Origin: Planctomycetota bacterium
GTDB taxonomy: Bacteria > Planctomycetota > Planctomycetia > Planctomycetales > Planctomycetaceae
Direction: 5' to 3'
Length of the DNA stretch: 5,860 nt
Assembly: GCA_023429275.1 (NCBI GenBank)
Contig: JAEYWB010000357.1
Coordinates: forward strand, 1 to 5,860
The position numbers were made by a program, and so were the translations under genes. The notes beneath the pieces are model-generated. The model saw only the letters and a list, made by a program, of their open reading frames with translations. It was not told the DNA's origin and searched no databases. Positions within the stretch are counted from its first letter, which is position 1; each line of letters opens with the position of its first letter. This document shows positions 1 through 5,860 of this stretch, piece after piece.

Positions 1-153
1 GTTCCGCAACGAGCCGTGCCCGGCGGGATGGATGCCAGCCGGACAGTTCGGGCGGGATGCTTTCGCTTCGAGACGATCGCGAAAGGCCTGCAAGAGATCG
101 TTCGGAAGACGAAAGACTCGACAACGATCTGCAACCGCCCAGGGAGGGGACAG
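1..153. other. Leader region upstream of the TolC-family gene; no supported gene
   Basis: All three forward frames are open through this stretch, including the frame of the downstream gene, so an upstream extension of that gene or the tail of another gene cannot be excluded from frame alone. The codons here lack the strong G/C third-position bias seen after the GTG at 154. The translation ahead of that GTG resembles no signal peptide or domain. I see no convincing -35/-10 pair. The most likely reading is an untranslated leader, with its promoter inside or just before the window. Confidence 0.45.
142..149 (+). promoter_or_regulatory. Ribosome binding site that selects the GTG start at 154
   Basis: The purine run GGGAGGGG contains GGAGG at 143-147, six bases before the GTG at 154. 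This is near-ideal Shine-Dalgarno spacing. It favours the GTG over the in-frame ATGs at 16 and 28, which have no comparable site and would place about 45 non-signal-like residues before the lipoprotein signal peptide. Confidence 0.75.
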
Positions 154-1863
154 GTGGCGAGAACGAACCGGCTCATCGCATTGCTGCTGCTCCTGTCGCT
201 GGGGTGCACCTCCTCACGCGCCAGGATCGCTTCGCTGCTCGGCGGCTCCTCGAAAGCTTCTGTTGTCGAGGAATCGGATCGTCGGCGGGAAACATCCGTT
301 GCGGTCACGTCACAGCACGAAAGCCGCTTTCGGCCGGGACGGGACGTCCCGGTAACGTCTGAAGACGAGGAAGCGAGCGCTTCCCGCACGATCGAACTGA
401 CGGGCCTGGCGGATGGGGAGGAGAGCCCCTCAAAGCAGGCGGAGGTCATCCCGGTCGTTCCGGCTGAGCCGAAGGGGAAGGGAGCGTTACCGGAGCCCAA
501 TGCCCCCCGCCCCGCGCCGGAGAAGGCTGGTCAGATTCAGCTCGACGATGTCATCGGCGGCGTCTACACCTCGTTCCCGCTGTTGCAGGCCGCTTTCTTC
601 TCACGAAACGTCGTGGCGGGGGAGCAGCTTGCCGCGCAAGGGGGATTCGACCTGAAGCTCAAGGGGGCCCTGGAAACCGGTCCCACCGGGTACTACGAGA
701 CTTACCGGAACTCGGTCGGCATGGTGCAGCCCCTCTACGGCGGCGCCGATGTCTTCGCCGGTTACCGGATCGGACGCGGTTACTACCAGCCCTGGTATCT
801 CGAGCGGCAGACGAACGACGGCGGGGAGTTCAAGGCGGGGGTCATCATTCCCTTTGCCCGCAACCGGTCGATTGACGAACGCCGGGCGAATCTCTGGCGG
901 AGCGGGATCGACGTGCAGATCGTCGAGCCGGAGATTCAGTCGCAGCTCATTTCGTTTGTGCAGGATGCTTCCTACGCCTACTGGGACTGGGTGGCCGCGG
1001 TCGGCAAGCTGCGGATCGCCGAGCGGGTCCTGAGCCTGGCGGTCGACCGGACCGGGCGGATCGAAAACCAGGTGGAAGCGGGACTGATCGACCCGCCCGA
1101 GCTGACCGACAACCTGCGCCTGGTCGCCGAGCGCCGAGGCTACATTGCCGTGGCGAACCGGATGGTCCAGGAGAAGGCCGTCAAGCTCTCGCTCTTCTGG
1201 CGCGACGCGTCCGGGATGCCTGTTGTTCCGACGATCGATCAGAGCCCCGGATTTCCTGAGCCCCAGCCGGTCGACCCGGAACTGGTCACGATGGACGGGA
1301 TCCTGGCGATCGAGTCCCGTCCCGAAGTCCGGGTCCTCGCGCTGACCCGCCGGAAGTACGACGTCGACTACCAGCAGGCACGGAACGACATCCGGCCCAA
1401 TATCGATGGGCTCCTTTCCGGTTCGCAGGATGTCGGTCAGCCGACCAGTTCGAAGCGGGACAAGTCGCAGTTCGAGACCGAGGCCTCGATCTTCGTCGAT
1501 ACTCCCCTCCAGCGGCGCAAGGGATACGGAAAGATGCAGGCGATCGAGGGAAAGATTGCCCAGCTGAACTCCAAGACCCGGATGGTGGAAGACAAGATCG
1601 TGGCCGAGGTCCGGGCCGTCTATGCGGCCCTCGAGGCGACGGTGGAACAGGCTGCCCAGGCCCGGCTGGCGGTCAAGTACGCGGAAGACCTGGCAAATCG
1701 GGAACGCCAGAACTTCGAACAGGGGGCGTCCGACCTTCTGAAAGTGACGCTCCGCGAGCAGTACGCCGCCGAGTCGGCGCTGAAGGAGCTCGAAGCGCAC
1801 CAGCAACACCAGAACGCCCGCGCCGACTACCGGGCGATCCTGGCTCAGGATGGCGTGAACTGA
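154..1863 (+). CDS. TolC/OEP-family outer membrane efflux lipoprotein, 569 aa
   Basis: This is a probable outer-membrane channel subunit of a tripartite efflux or type I secretion system, expected to trimerise into a beta-barrel plus periplasmic helical tunnel. The GTG start puts a short signal peptide first: VARTNR, a Leu-rich core, then a lipobox-like LSLGC with Cys18 as the probable lipidation site. The lipobox is imperfect because Leu sits at -2. Residues 19 to about 127 are a Pro/Glu/Ser/Arg-rich linker with no predicted fold. The OEP fold starts near QLDDVIGG (about 129). Its two pseudo-repeats each carry the family's strand-to-helix turn: IIPFARNRSIDERR (about 231) and VDTPLQRRKGYGK (about 448). 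Each is followed by long amphipathic helices, such as YWDWVAAVGKLRIAERVL and VRAVYAALEATVEQAAQARLA. QGASDLLKVTLREQ near 526-539 is typical of the last OEP helix. The length is somewhat above the usual 450-500 aa, and the linker accounts for the excess. No fusion-protein or pump gene is in view, so the substrate is unknown. The family call is firm; the exact start is likely. Confidence 0.92.
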   Translation: MARTNRLIALLLLLSLGCTSSRARIASLLGGSSKASVVEESDRRRETSVAVTSQHESRFRPGRDVPVTSEDEEASASRTIELTGLADGEESPSKQAEVIPVVPAEPKGKGALPEPNAPRPAPEKAGQIQLDDVIGGVYTSFPLLQAAFFSRNVVAGEQLAAQGGFDLKLKGALETGPTGYYETYRNSVGMVQPLYGGADVFAGYRIGRGYYQPWYLERQTNDGGEFKAGVIIPFARNRSIDERRANLWRSGIDVQIVEPEIQSQLISFVQDASYAYWDWVAAVGKLRIAERVLSLAVDRTGRIENQVEAGLIDPPELTDNLRLVAERRGYIAVANRMVQEKAVKLSLFWRDASGMPVVPTIDQSPGFPEPQPVDPELVTMDGILAIESRPEVRVLALTRRKYDVDYQQARNDIRPNIDGLLSGSQDVGQPTSSKRDKSQFETEASIFVDTPLQRRKGYGKMQAIEGKIAQLNSKTRMVEDKIVAEVRAVYAALEATVEQAAQARLAVKYAEDLANRERQNFEQGASDLLKVTLREQYAAESALKELEAHQQHQNARADYRAILAQDGVN

Positions 1864-1873
1864 GGAGACGTCC

Positions 1874-1923
1874 GGTCGCCTCTTCCGGCCCAACGGGCCG
1901 TAGGGCGACCTTCCAGGTCGCCC
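1874..1923. repeat. Compound GC-rich hairpin just after the tolC-like stop; possible terminator or REP-like element
   Basis: Two perfect hairpins lie side by side. The first is CGGCCC-AAC-GGGCCG (1886-1900). The second is GGGCGACC (1903-1910), loop TTCCA, GGTCGCCC (1916-1923). A further GGTCGCC at 1874-1880 can pair instead with GGCGACC at 1904-1910, which encloses the first hairpin. The cluster begins 10 bases after the TGA, where a terminator would be expected, but no T-tract follows, so it is not a classical Rho-independent terminator. It may stabilise the mRNA 3' end, or be one copy of an interspersed palindromic repeat. The pairing is directly visible; the role is inferred. Confidence 0.6.
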
Positions 1924-2008
1924 CGCTGGGCGTTCAATTCCAGACGCGCCGGTCGAGGGCCAGGATCGCCCGGCCGAGTTTCCGACAGGAGCCCGCTCGG
2001 CAACGCGC

Positions 2009-2030
2009 GAGCGACTCGGAAAAGTCGCTC
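2009..2030. repeat. Perfect 8-bp inverted repeat related to the hairpin at 1903-1923
   Basis: GAGCGACT (2009-2016), loop CGGAAA, AGTCGCTC (2023-2030) form a perfect stem. The flank GTCGCTCTAC (2024-2033) is the reverse complement, with one mismatch, of GTAGGGCGAC at 1900-1909. The two hairpins therefore look like related units in opposite orientation about 100 bases apart, an arrangement seen in bacterial REP/BIME-type elements. No T-tract follows. Membership of a dispersed repeat family is an inference that a genome-wide count would settle. Confidence 0.55.
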
Positions 2031-2211
2031 TACGGACCAATCGCTCCGTTTCCACCGGCCGCCGAGCCCCTTGGAACGGTTTCCCTTTGCCGCCGTTCGG
2101 GGGCGGACCGCGGCGGTCGTCCTCCAGGTGAGATCCGATACGGATCGGTCGATGCCTCTCGATCCGCCGTCGCTAATTCTGGCGTGCAAACGTACACTTG
2201 CGCCGCGCCCG

Positions 2212-2239
2212 CCTCTCCTTCCTCTCTTTCTTTCCCTTC
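2212..2239 (+). repeat. 28-base uninterrupted pyrimidine run in the leader of the large membrane protein gene
   Basis: Every base from 2212 to 2239 on the + strand is C or T. A second, interrupted pyrimidine stretch follows at 2250-2266. In an otherwise balanced GC-rich spacer this is a clear local strand asymmetry, just upstream of the weak promoter candidate. It could be a UP-like or protein-binding region, a non-B-DNA-prone tract, or chance. Nothing in the sequence decides between these. Confidence 0.5.
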
Positions 2240-2243
2240 AGCC

Positions 2244-2272
2244 TTAAGACTTCCACCCCTCCCGCCTACATT
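2244..2272 (+). promoter_or_regulatory. Weak sigma70-like promoter candidate for the large membrane protein gene
   Basis: TTAAGA (2244-2249) and TACATT (2267-2272) each match the -35 and -10 consensus at 4 of 6 positions and are separated by exactly 17 bases. This would give a leader of roughly 65 bases before the ATG at 2344. A TTGACT at 2271-2276 is a better -35 match, but only CGCTTT lies at the right distance for its -10. The location in the least GC-rich part of the spacer supports a promoter nearby, but the individual hexamers are weak. Confidence 0.25.
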
Positions 2273-2336
2273 GACTGTCGGCGGCGGACGATTCGCTTTG
2301 CGTTCGCCAGAGCAGTCCTGTGTGGCGGTGGCCGCC

Positions 2337-2340
2337 GGAG
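2337..2340 (+). promoter_or_regulatory. Short, close-spaced ribosome binding site for the ATG at 2344
   Basis: GGAG ends three bases before the ATG at 2344, closer than the usual 5-9. No better site precedes the alternative in-frame starts: GTG at 2320 or ATG at 2368. The start therefore remains moderately uncertain, and translation initiation may be weak. Confidence 0.35.
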
Positions 2341-2343
2341 ATC

Positions 2344-5300
2344 ATGGAACGCCTCGCCCGACCTGCGATGGAACCGCTTGCCAGCACGCCCGTTCGCGGG
2401 GAGCTGACTCCCTACGAAATCGAGCGCAGGGTCCATGCGGCCGACCACGCCGTGCTCTTCGTCGAGCCGCGGATCCTCCGTCGCGTCATCATGCAGGACC
2501 GGCGGATGAGCGGGCTGGGGATTCATGTCCCCCACAGCCACGTCTATACCGTCGATCGTGAACGCCTGCTCATAATCGTCGACCGGCCGGAGCTCGATCT
2601 CTCCCCCGCGGCCGAGCTGCCGCCGCACGTCATCCTCATCCCCCGGCCGACGGAAGACGAGCACTATGCCCGGCTCAACTCCGCCGAACGGCTGCACGTC
2701 CTCTGGCGGCTGGCGTTCCACGGGCGGGTGCACGCAACCCTCGACGGAGCCCGCGAGTCCGAAGGGCTGACGCTTCGCGAGGTGACCGACCGGATGCAGC
2801 GGATCGGCGAGGCGGAGTGGGCCGAAATCCGCATGACCCTCGAGCAGGATGAGCTCCTGCTCCCCCCGGCCGGGGACGTCGAGGTTTACTGCGAGTTCGT
2901 CTCGGTCGCCCTCGAGCTCAAGTACTACGCCCCCGCGGACCGGCCGTTCTTCTTCCCCGGGATCCGCGACTGGGATCTGATCGACTCCCTCATCAGCGAG
3001 GAGGTCCCGCACGAAAAGCTTTACCTGGCGACCCGGCCCGCGGGTGCGGCAGACTCGCTCGCAACGGACGACGTCGAGCCGCCACCGGTCGCGACCGACA
3101 TCACGAGCACCGACGCCCGCGACCTCCCTCCCCCTCCGCAATACTGGACCTGGCTGGCCGAGGCGGATGTCGCCGCCCGCCGGGGAAACCGCGTCAAGGC
3201 GGCGATCCTGCGGATGCAGGCGGCCGAAGTCGCGGGGGGCCTCAAGCGGACCGAGGCGTGCGAGGGGGCGGAAGCGGAGCTGCGAGCCCTCTGCGACCGG
3301 CTGCAGAGCCTGTGGCGTCACTCGGACGAGCGGTCGGGGGAGTGGTACGCCGCGCTTCTGCCGCTGCTGCAGCGGATCGGCCAGGGATACCGCTCGTACG
3401 AAGCCCGGCTGCTGTACGACCTGCAGAAGTCCTGTGTCGCCCATGAGCGGGGCGTTTACCGCATCGACCTTCTCGCCTGGATCAGGACGTTCGGCAAGGA
3501 GCCGCTGCGACGCGATATGCCGGTCCTGCGGCGGGTCCTCACGGTCAAGCACCTGCGGACCGCGACCCGGCGTGTCCGTCTCCTCCAGATTCCGCCGCGC
3601 GAACGCCATAACCTGCGGGAGCTTCTCGAAGCGGAACTGCATCACGCGGAACTCGGTATACGGGAAGAACTTCGGCCGACGATCGAGTCCTGCCTGCAGG
3701 AGGTCGGGTTCACGCCGGACAACGTTCCCGAGCAGATCGCCCGCCGGAAGATCGTCGAGGAGCTGCTCGACTCGATCGTCGAACGCGGATTCGGCGGCCT
3801 GGGCGATCTGCGGGACGCCGTCTCGCGGAACGATCTCAAGTTGCGGGACGTCTCGGGGATCCTCGAGCCGTTGCTCGGCGACAAGCTGCTGAAGGCGGAT
3901 ACGAAGCTCAGCCGGGAGCTCGACGGCGTCTATCGCAAGGGACCGGTCTATCTCCGCTGGCCGCAGCGGCTCAGCTCGCTCGCCTTCGGGACCCGGCCGG
4001 GCCGGTTCCTGACGGAGTTCGTCGTCCTGCCGTTCGGGATCTCGTTCGTCGCCCTTGAAGCGATCAAGCACGTCGTGAACATGTTCCGCGACGCGCCGGC
4101 TCCGCCAGTCACTCCCGTTGCCCCGGGATCCCCGCCGGTTCCTTCCGCAGAGATTCCGGCTGCCGTCGGGGACGCCGCGGCCGATGGAGCAGCGATCGCG
4201 CAGGAACTGGCCGCCCAGGCGGCCGAGCACGCTCAGCGGCATCCACCGAGCGGTCCCGGCTTCTACGCTGCCGTTATCGCGCTGGGGATCCTGATCCTGC
4301 TGCTCCAGCAGAACGAGCGGTTCCGCGAGAAGGTTCTGAACGGTTTCAAGGCGGTCTGGAAGGTCGCGAAGTGGCTGCTGGTCGACTTCCCCGGCGAGGT
4401 CGTGAAGCATCCGGCGGTGCAGGCGGTGCTGCGAAGCCAGTTGTTCGGCGTGTTCCGCAACTATGTCCTGCGGCCGGCGATCACGACGGCGGTCCTCGCG
4501 GGGTTCGCCTGGGTGGCGGATTCCCCCTGGGGGCCGCGGAGTCTGCTCGAGGTGTTTCTCGTCGCGAACCTGTTCCTGAACTCGCCGATCGGCCGGTACT
4601 TCGAAGAATGGCTGACCGACCTGTTCGTCCGGGCGTGGCACGAACTGCGGATGCGGGTCTTCGCGGCGACGTTCTACTGGATCATGGACAACTTCCACCG
4701 CATGATGCGGGGGCTCGAGCAGTTCATCTACGTCGTCGATGAATGGCTCCGGTTCCGGTCAGGGGATCCCAGGCGGTTCCTGATCGTGAAAGCCTTCCTG
4801 GGCCTCATCTGGGGGGTCGTCTCCTACATCGTCCGGATCTACGTGACGCTGCTGATCGAGCCGCAGATCAACCCGGTGAAGCACTTCCCGGTCGTCACGG
4901 TGACGCACAAGCTGATGCTGCCGTTCGTTCCGACGATCACGGTCAACCTCAGCCGGCAGCTCGCCCCCTTCCTCGGTTACGACCTCGCGTTCCTGCTGGT
5001 GACGGTCAACCTGTTCCTGTTCCCCGGAGTGTTCGGCTTCCTCGTGTGGGAGCTCAAGGGGAACTGGAACCTCTACGCCGCCAACCGGTCGAAGCGCCTT
5101 CATCCGCTCAGGATCGGACACCACGGCGAATCGATGGTCGGCCTGCTGCGACCGGGGTTTCATTCGGGGACGCTGCCGAAGCTGTTCAACAAGCTCCGCC
5201 GCGAGCTGCGGATCGTCGGGGACCGCAATCACGACCGGAACGTCGAGCACTACCGCGACGGGATCGAGAACGTCGAACACGCCGTGCGGCACTTCGTCGA

Positions 5301-5860
5301 CCGGACGTTCTGCGCCCTTCTTCGACAGGAGGGGGGGGCGACATTCTCGGAGATCCGGACCGACGCCCTCGAGCTGGCGACCAACCGGATTGCGGTCTCG
5401 CTCCGCCTCCGGGAGGCGTCGGACGGGGACCTGCTGTGGATCGAGTTCGAGGAGCTCGGGGGCTGGCTCTGCGCCCGGATCGTCGATCCCGGCTGGCTGA
5501 CGACGCTCGTCGGCAACGATCGCGAGCGGCTCGATGTCGCCCTGGCGGGGCTCTACAAGCTCGCGGGGGTCGAGATCGTCCACGAGCATATCGAGCCGAT
5601 CCTCGGTCGTGTGACGAACTGGCTGCAGTTCACACCAAGCAGCCTCGTGGTGCATGCCCGCGGGCACTTCGAGGAGACGGCGATGTACCCGCTCCTCTCG
5701 GAAGAGGATGTGCTTCTTCCACAACCCCTGACGCCGCAGGTCAGCCACCCGGCCTGGCCGATCCTGACGCGCCGCGACGCCCTGTTTGATGAATCGCCGA
5801 TCCCGTGGGACCAGTGGGTCGCCACCTGGGGAAGAAGTGACGATCACGTCGAGTTCAACA
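2344..5860 (+). CDS. Large uncharacterised multi-domain membrane protein, at least 1172 aa, 3' end outside the window
   Basis: I cannot name the function. The frame is open from the TGA at 2272 to the last base, with steady G/C-ending codons and no frameshift. ATG 2344 is the preferred start; ATG 2368 and GTG 2320 are alternatives. There is no N-terminal signal peptide. Residues 1 to about 235 look soluble (GELTPYEIERRVHAADHAV, then HVLWRLAFHGRVH near 199). A Pro-rich linker runs to about 265. Residues 266-555 are mainly helical and charged, ending YLRWPQRLSSLAFGTRPGRF (536-555). Hydrophobic segments follow at about 559-579 (weak), 640-655, 712-726, 733-746, 813-838 and 880-902. A second Pro/Ala-rich linker lies at 584-638. 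After the last segment come conserved-looking motifs: NRSKRLHPLRIGHHGE (914-929), then LLRPGFHSGTLPKL (934-947), and a soluble tail to at least 1172. A bitopic or polytopic inner-membrane protein with large cytoplasmic domains is the likeliest topology. From memory, similar long proteins occur in planctomycetes without known function. That it is coding is near certain; its role is unknown. Confidence 0.93.
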   Translation, partial: MERLARPAMEPLASTPVRGELTPYEIERRVHAADHAVLFVEPRILRRVIMQDRRMSGLGIHVPHSHVYTVDRERLLIIVDRPELDLSPAAELPPHVILIPRPTEDEHYARLNSAERLHVLWRLAFHGRVHATLDGARESEGLTLREVTDRMQRIGEAEWAEIRMTLEQDELLLPPAGDVEVYCEFVSVALELKYYAPADRPFFFPGIRDWDLIDSLISEEVPHEKLYLATRPAGAADSLATDDVEPPPVATDITSTDARDLPPPPQYWTWLAEADVAARRGNRVKAAILRMQAAEVAGGLKRTEACEGAEAELRALCDRLQSLWRHSDERSGEWYAALLPLLQRIGQGYRSYEARLLYDLQKSCVAHERGVYRIDLLAWIRTFGKEPLRRDMPVLRRVLTVKHLRTATRRVRLLQIPPRERHNLRELLEAELHHAELGIREELRPTIESCLQEVGFTPDNVPEQIARRKIVEELLDSIVERGFGGLGDLRDAVSRNDLKLRDVSGILEPLLGDKLLKADTKLSRELDGVYRKGPVYLRWPQRLSSLAFGTRPGRFLTEFVVLPFGISFVALEAIKHVVNMFRDAPAPPVTPVAPGSPPVPSAEIPAAVGDAAADGAAIAQELAAQAAEHAQRHPPSGPGFYAAVIALGILILLLQQNERFREKVLNGFKAVWKVAKWLLVDFPGEVVKHPAVQAVLRSQLFGVFRNYVLRPAITTAVLAGFAWVADSPWGPRSLLEVFLVANLFLNSPIGRYFEEWLTDLFVRAWHELRMRVFAATFYWIMDNFHRMMRGLEQFIYVVDEWLRFRSGDPRRFLIVKAFLGLIWGVVSYIVRIYVTLLIEPQINPVKHFPVVTVTHKLMLPFVPTITVNLSRQLAPFLGYDLAFLLVTVNLFLFPGVFGFLVWELKGNWNLYAANRSKRLHPLRIGHHGESMVGLLRPGFHSGTLPKLFNKLRRELRIVGDRNHDRNVEHYRDGIENVEHAVRHFVDRTFCALLRQEGGATFSEIRTDALELATNRIAVSLRLREASDGDLLWIEFEELGGWLCARIVDPGWLTTLVGNDRERLDVALAGLYKLAGVEIVHEHIEPILGRVTNWLQFTPSSLVVHARGHFEETAMYPLLSEEDVLLPQPLTPQVSHPAWPILTRRDALFDESPIPWDQWVATWGRSDDHVEFN
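5331..5338 (+). repeat. Run of eight G inside the large membrane protein gene
   Basis: Eight consecutive G residues lie within the codons for Q-E-G-G-A at residues 995-999. The frame has the same codon bias and plausible protein sequence on both sides, so the length shown keeps the gene intact. Runs of this length are prone to replication slippage and sequencing error. A one-base change here would remove the C-terminal soluble tail. Confidence 0.8.

Larger units (their letters stand above)
1864..2343. other. Intergenic spacer of about 480 bases with hairpins and a pyrimidine tract
   Basis: I find no convincing gene here. Open frames exist on both strands, but their translations are Arg/Pro/Gly-rich and run straight through the hairpin repeats. 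The left half (1874-2030) is packed with GC-rich inverted repeats. The centre has a small palindrome, GATCCG-ATA-CGGATC at 2132-2146, and a weaker one around 2106-2118. The right half changes to pyrimidine-rich, less GC-rich sequence before the next gene, as expected of a promoter and leader. In the frame of the downstream gene the last stop is the TGA at 2272-2274. Confidence 0.6.

Noticed and set aside
1903..1923. A classical Rho-independent terminator
   Set aside because: The 8-bp GC stem is good, but CGCTGGGCG follows rather than a T-run, so only a possible 3'-end structure is claimed.
601..2055. A 484-codon open frame on the minus strand
   Set aside because: It lies antisense to the well-supported OEP fold and runs on through the hairpin spacer. 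The translation is low-complexity Arg/Gly/Pro/Leu-rich, as expected of a shadow frame.
1845..2189. A 114-codon minus-strand frame in the spacer
   Set aside because: It reads through the inverted repeats and overlaps the end of the TolC homologue. It has no evident ribosome binding site or recognisable domain.
2184..2561. A 125-codon + strand frame beginning in the pyrimidine tract
   Set aside because: It overlaps the N-terminus of the large gene out of frame, and its Ser/Pro/Arg-rich composition follows from the pyrimidine tract and the GC bias.
2266..4698. An 810-codon open frame on the minus strand
   Set aside because: It is antisense to the large + strand gene. GC-rich genes with G/C third positions commonly leave such frames open. 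Its translation is Arg/Pro/Asp/Gln-rich with no hydrophobic helices or recognisable domain, while the + strand frame has coherent membrane segments and motifs.
4743..5789. A 348-codon + strand open frame in another phase, and a 362-codon minus-strand frame at 4759-5847
   Set aside because: Both overlap the continuous frame from 2344, which keeps membrane segments and codon bias throughout. The alternative translations are Arg/Pro/Ala- or Asp/Arg/Val-rich without structure.
1..5860. CRISPR array, tRNA, rRNA, insertion sequence or phage gene
   Set aside because: I saw no regularly spaced direct repeats, no cloverleaf or rRNA core sequence, and no transposase or integrase motifs in any frame.

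Overview
The window is GC-rich, with strong G/C preference at third codon positions. It looks like a chromosomal segment from a Gram-negative-type bacterium with an outer membrane, most plausibly a planctomycete. That guess rests on three things: a lipoprotein-type TolC homologue, a very long uncharacterised membrane protein of a kind I associate with planctomycete genomes, and a spacer rich in hairpin repeats. I could not run a database search, so the taxonomic call is inference.

Layout, all on the + strand. Positions 1-153 are the leader of the first gene, possibly with the end of something upstream; nothing there is clearly coding. Positions 154-1863 encode a TolC/OEP-family outer-membrane efflux lipoprotein. 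It starts at a GTG preceded by a good Shine-Dalgarno sequence. It has a short lipoprotein signal peptide and an unusually long disordered linker before the OEP fold. Positions 1864-2343 are about 480 bases of non-coding spacer. The spacer holds a cluster of GC-rich hairpins built from alternating copies of a GCGAC core, then a 28-base pure pyrimidine run, a weak promoter candidate and a weak ribosome binding site.

From 2344 to the window end one uninterrupted frame of at least 1172 codons encodes a large protein. It has a helical soluble N-terminal half, a membrane-embedded middle and a soluble C-terminal region. Its stop lies beyond the window, so a search for complete ORFs misses it and reports only out-of-frame shadows. 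I checked the frame line by line from start to end and found no stop or frameshift.

The two genes point the same way but are separated by the long spacer and probably have separate promoters. No membrane-fusion protein, ABC transporter or RND pump is visible, so the TolC homologue's partner is unknown. A link between the outer-membrane channel and the large membrane protein is possible but rests on adjacency alone. The best candidates for something undescribed are the large protein, which has distinctive motifs but no family I can name, and the hairpin cluster.
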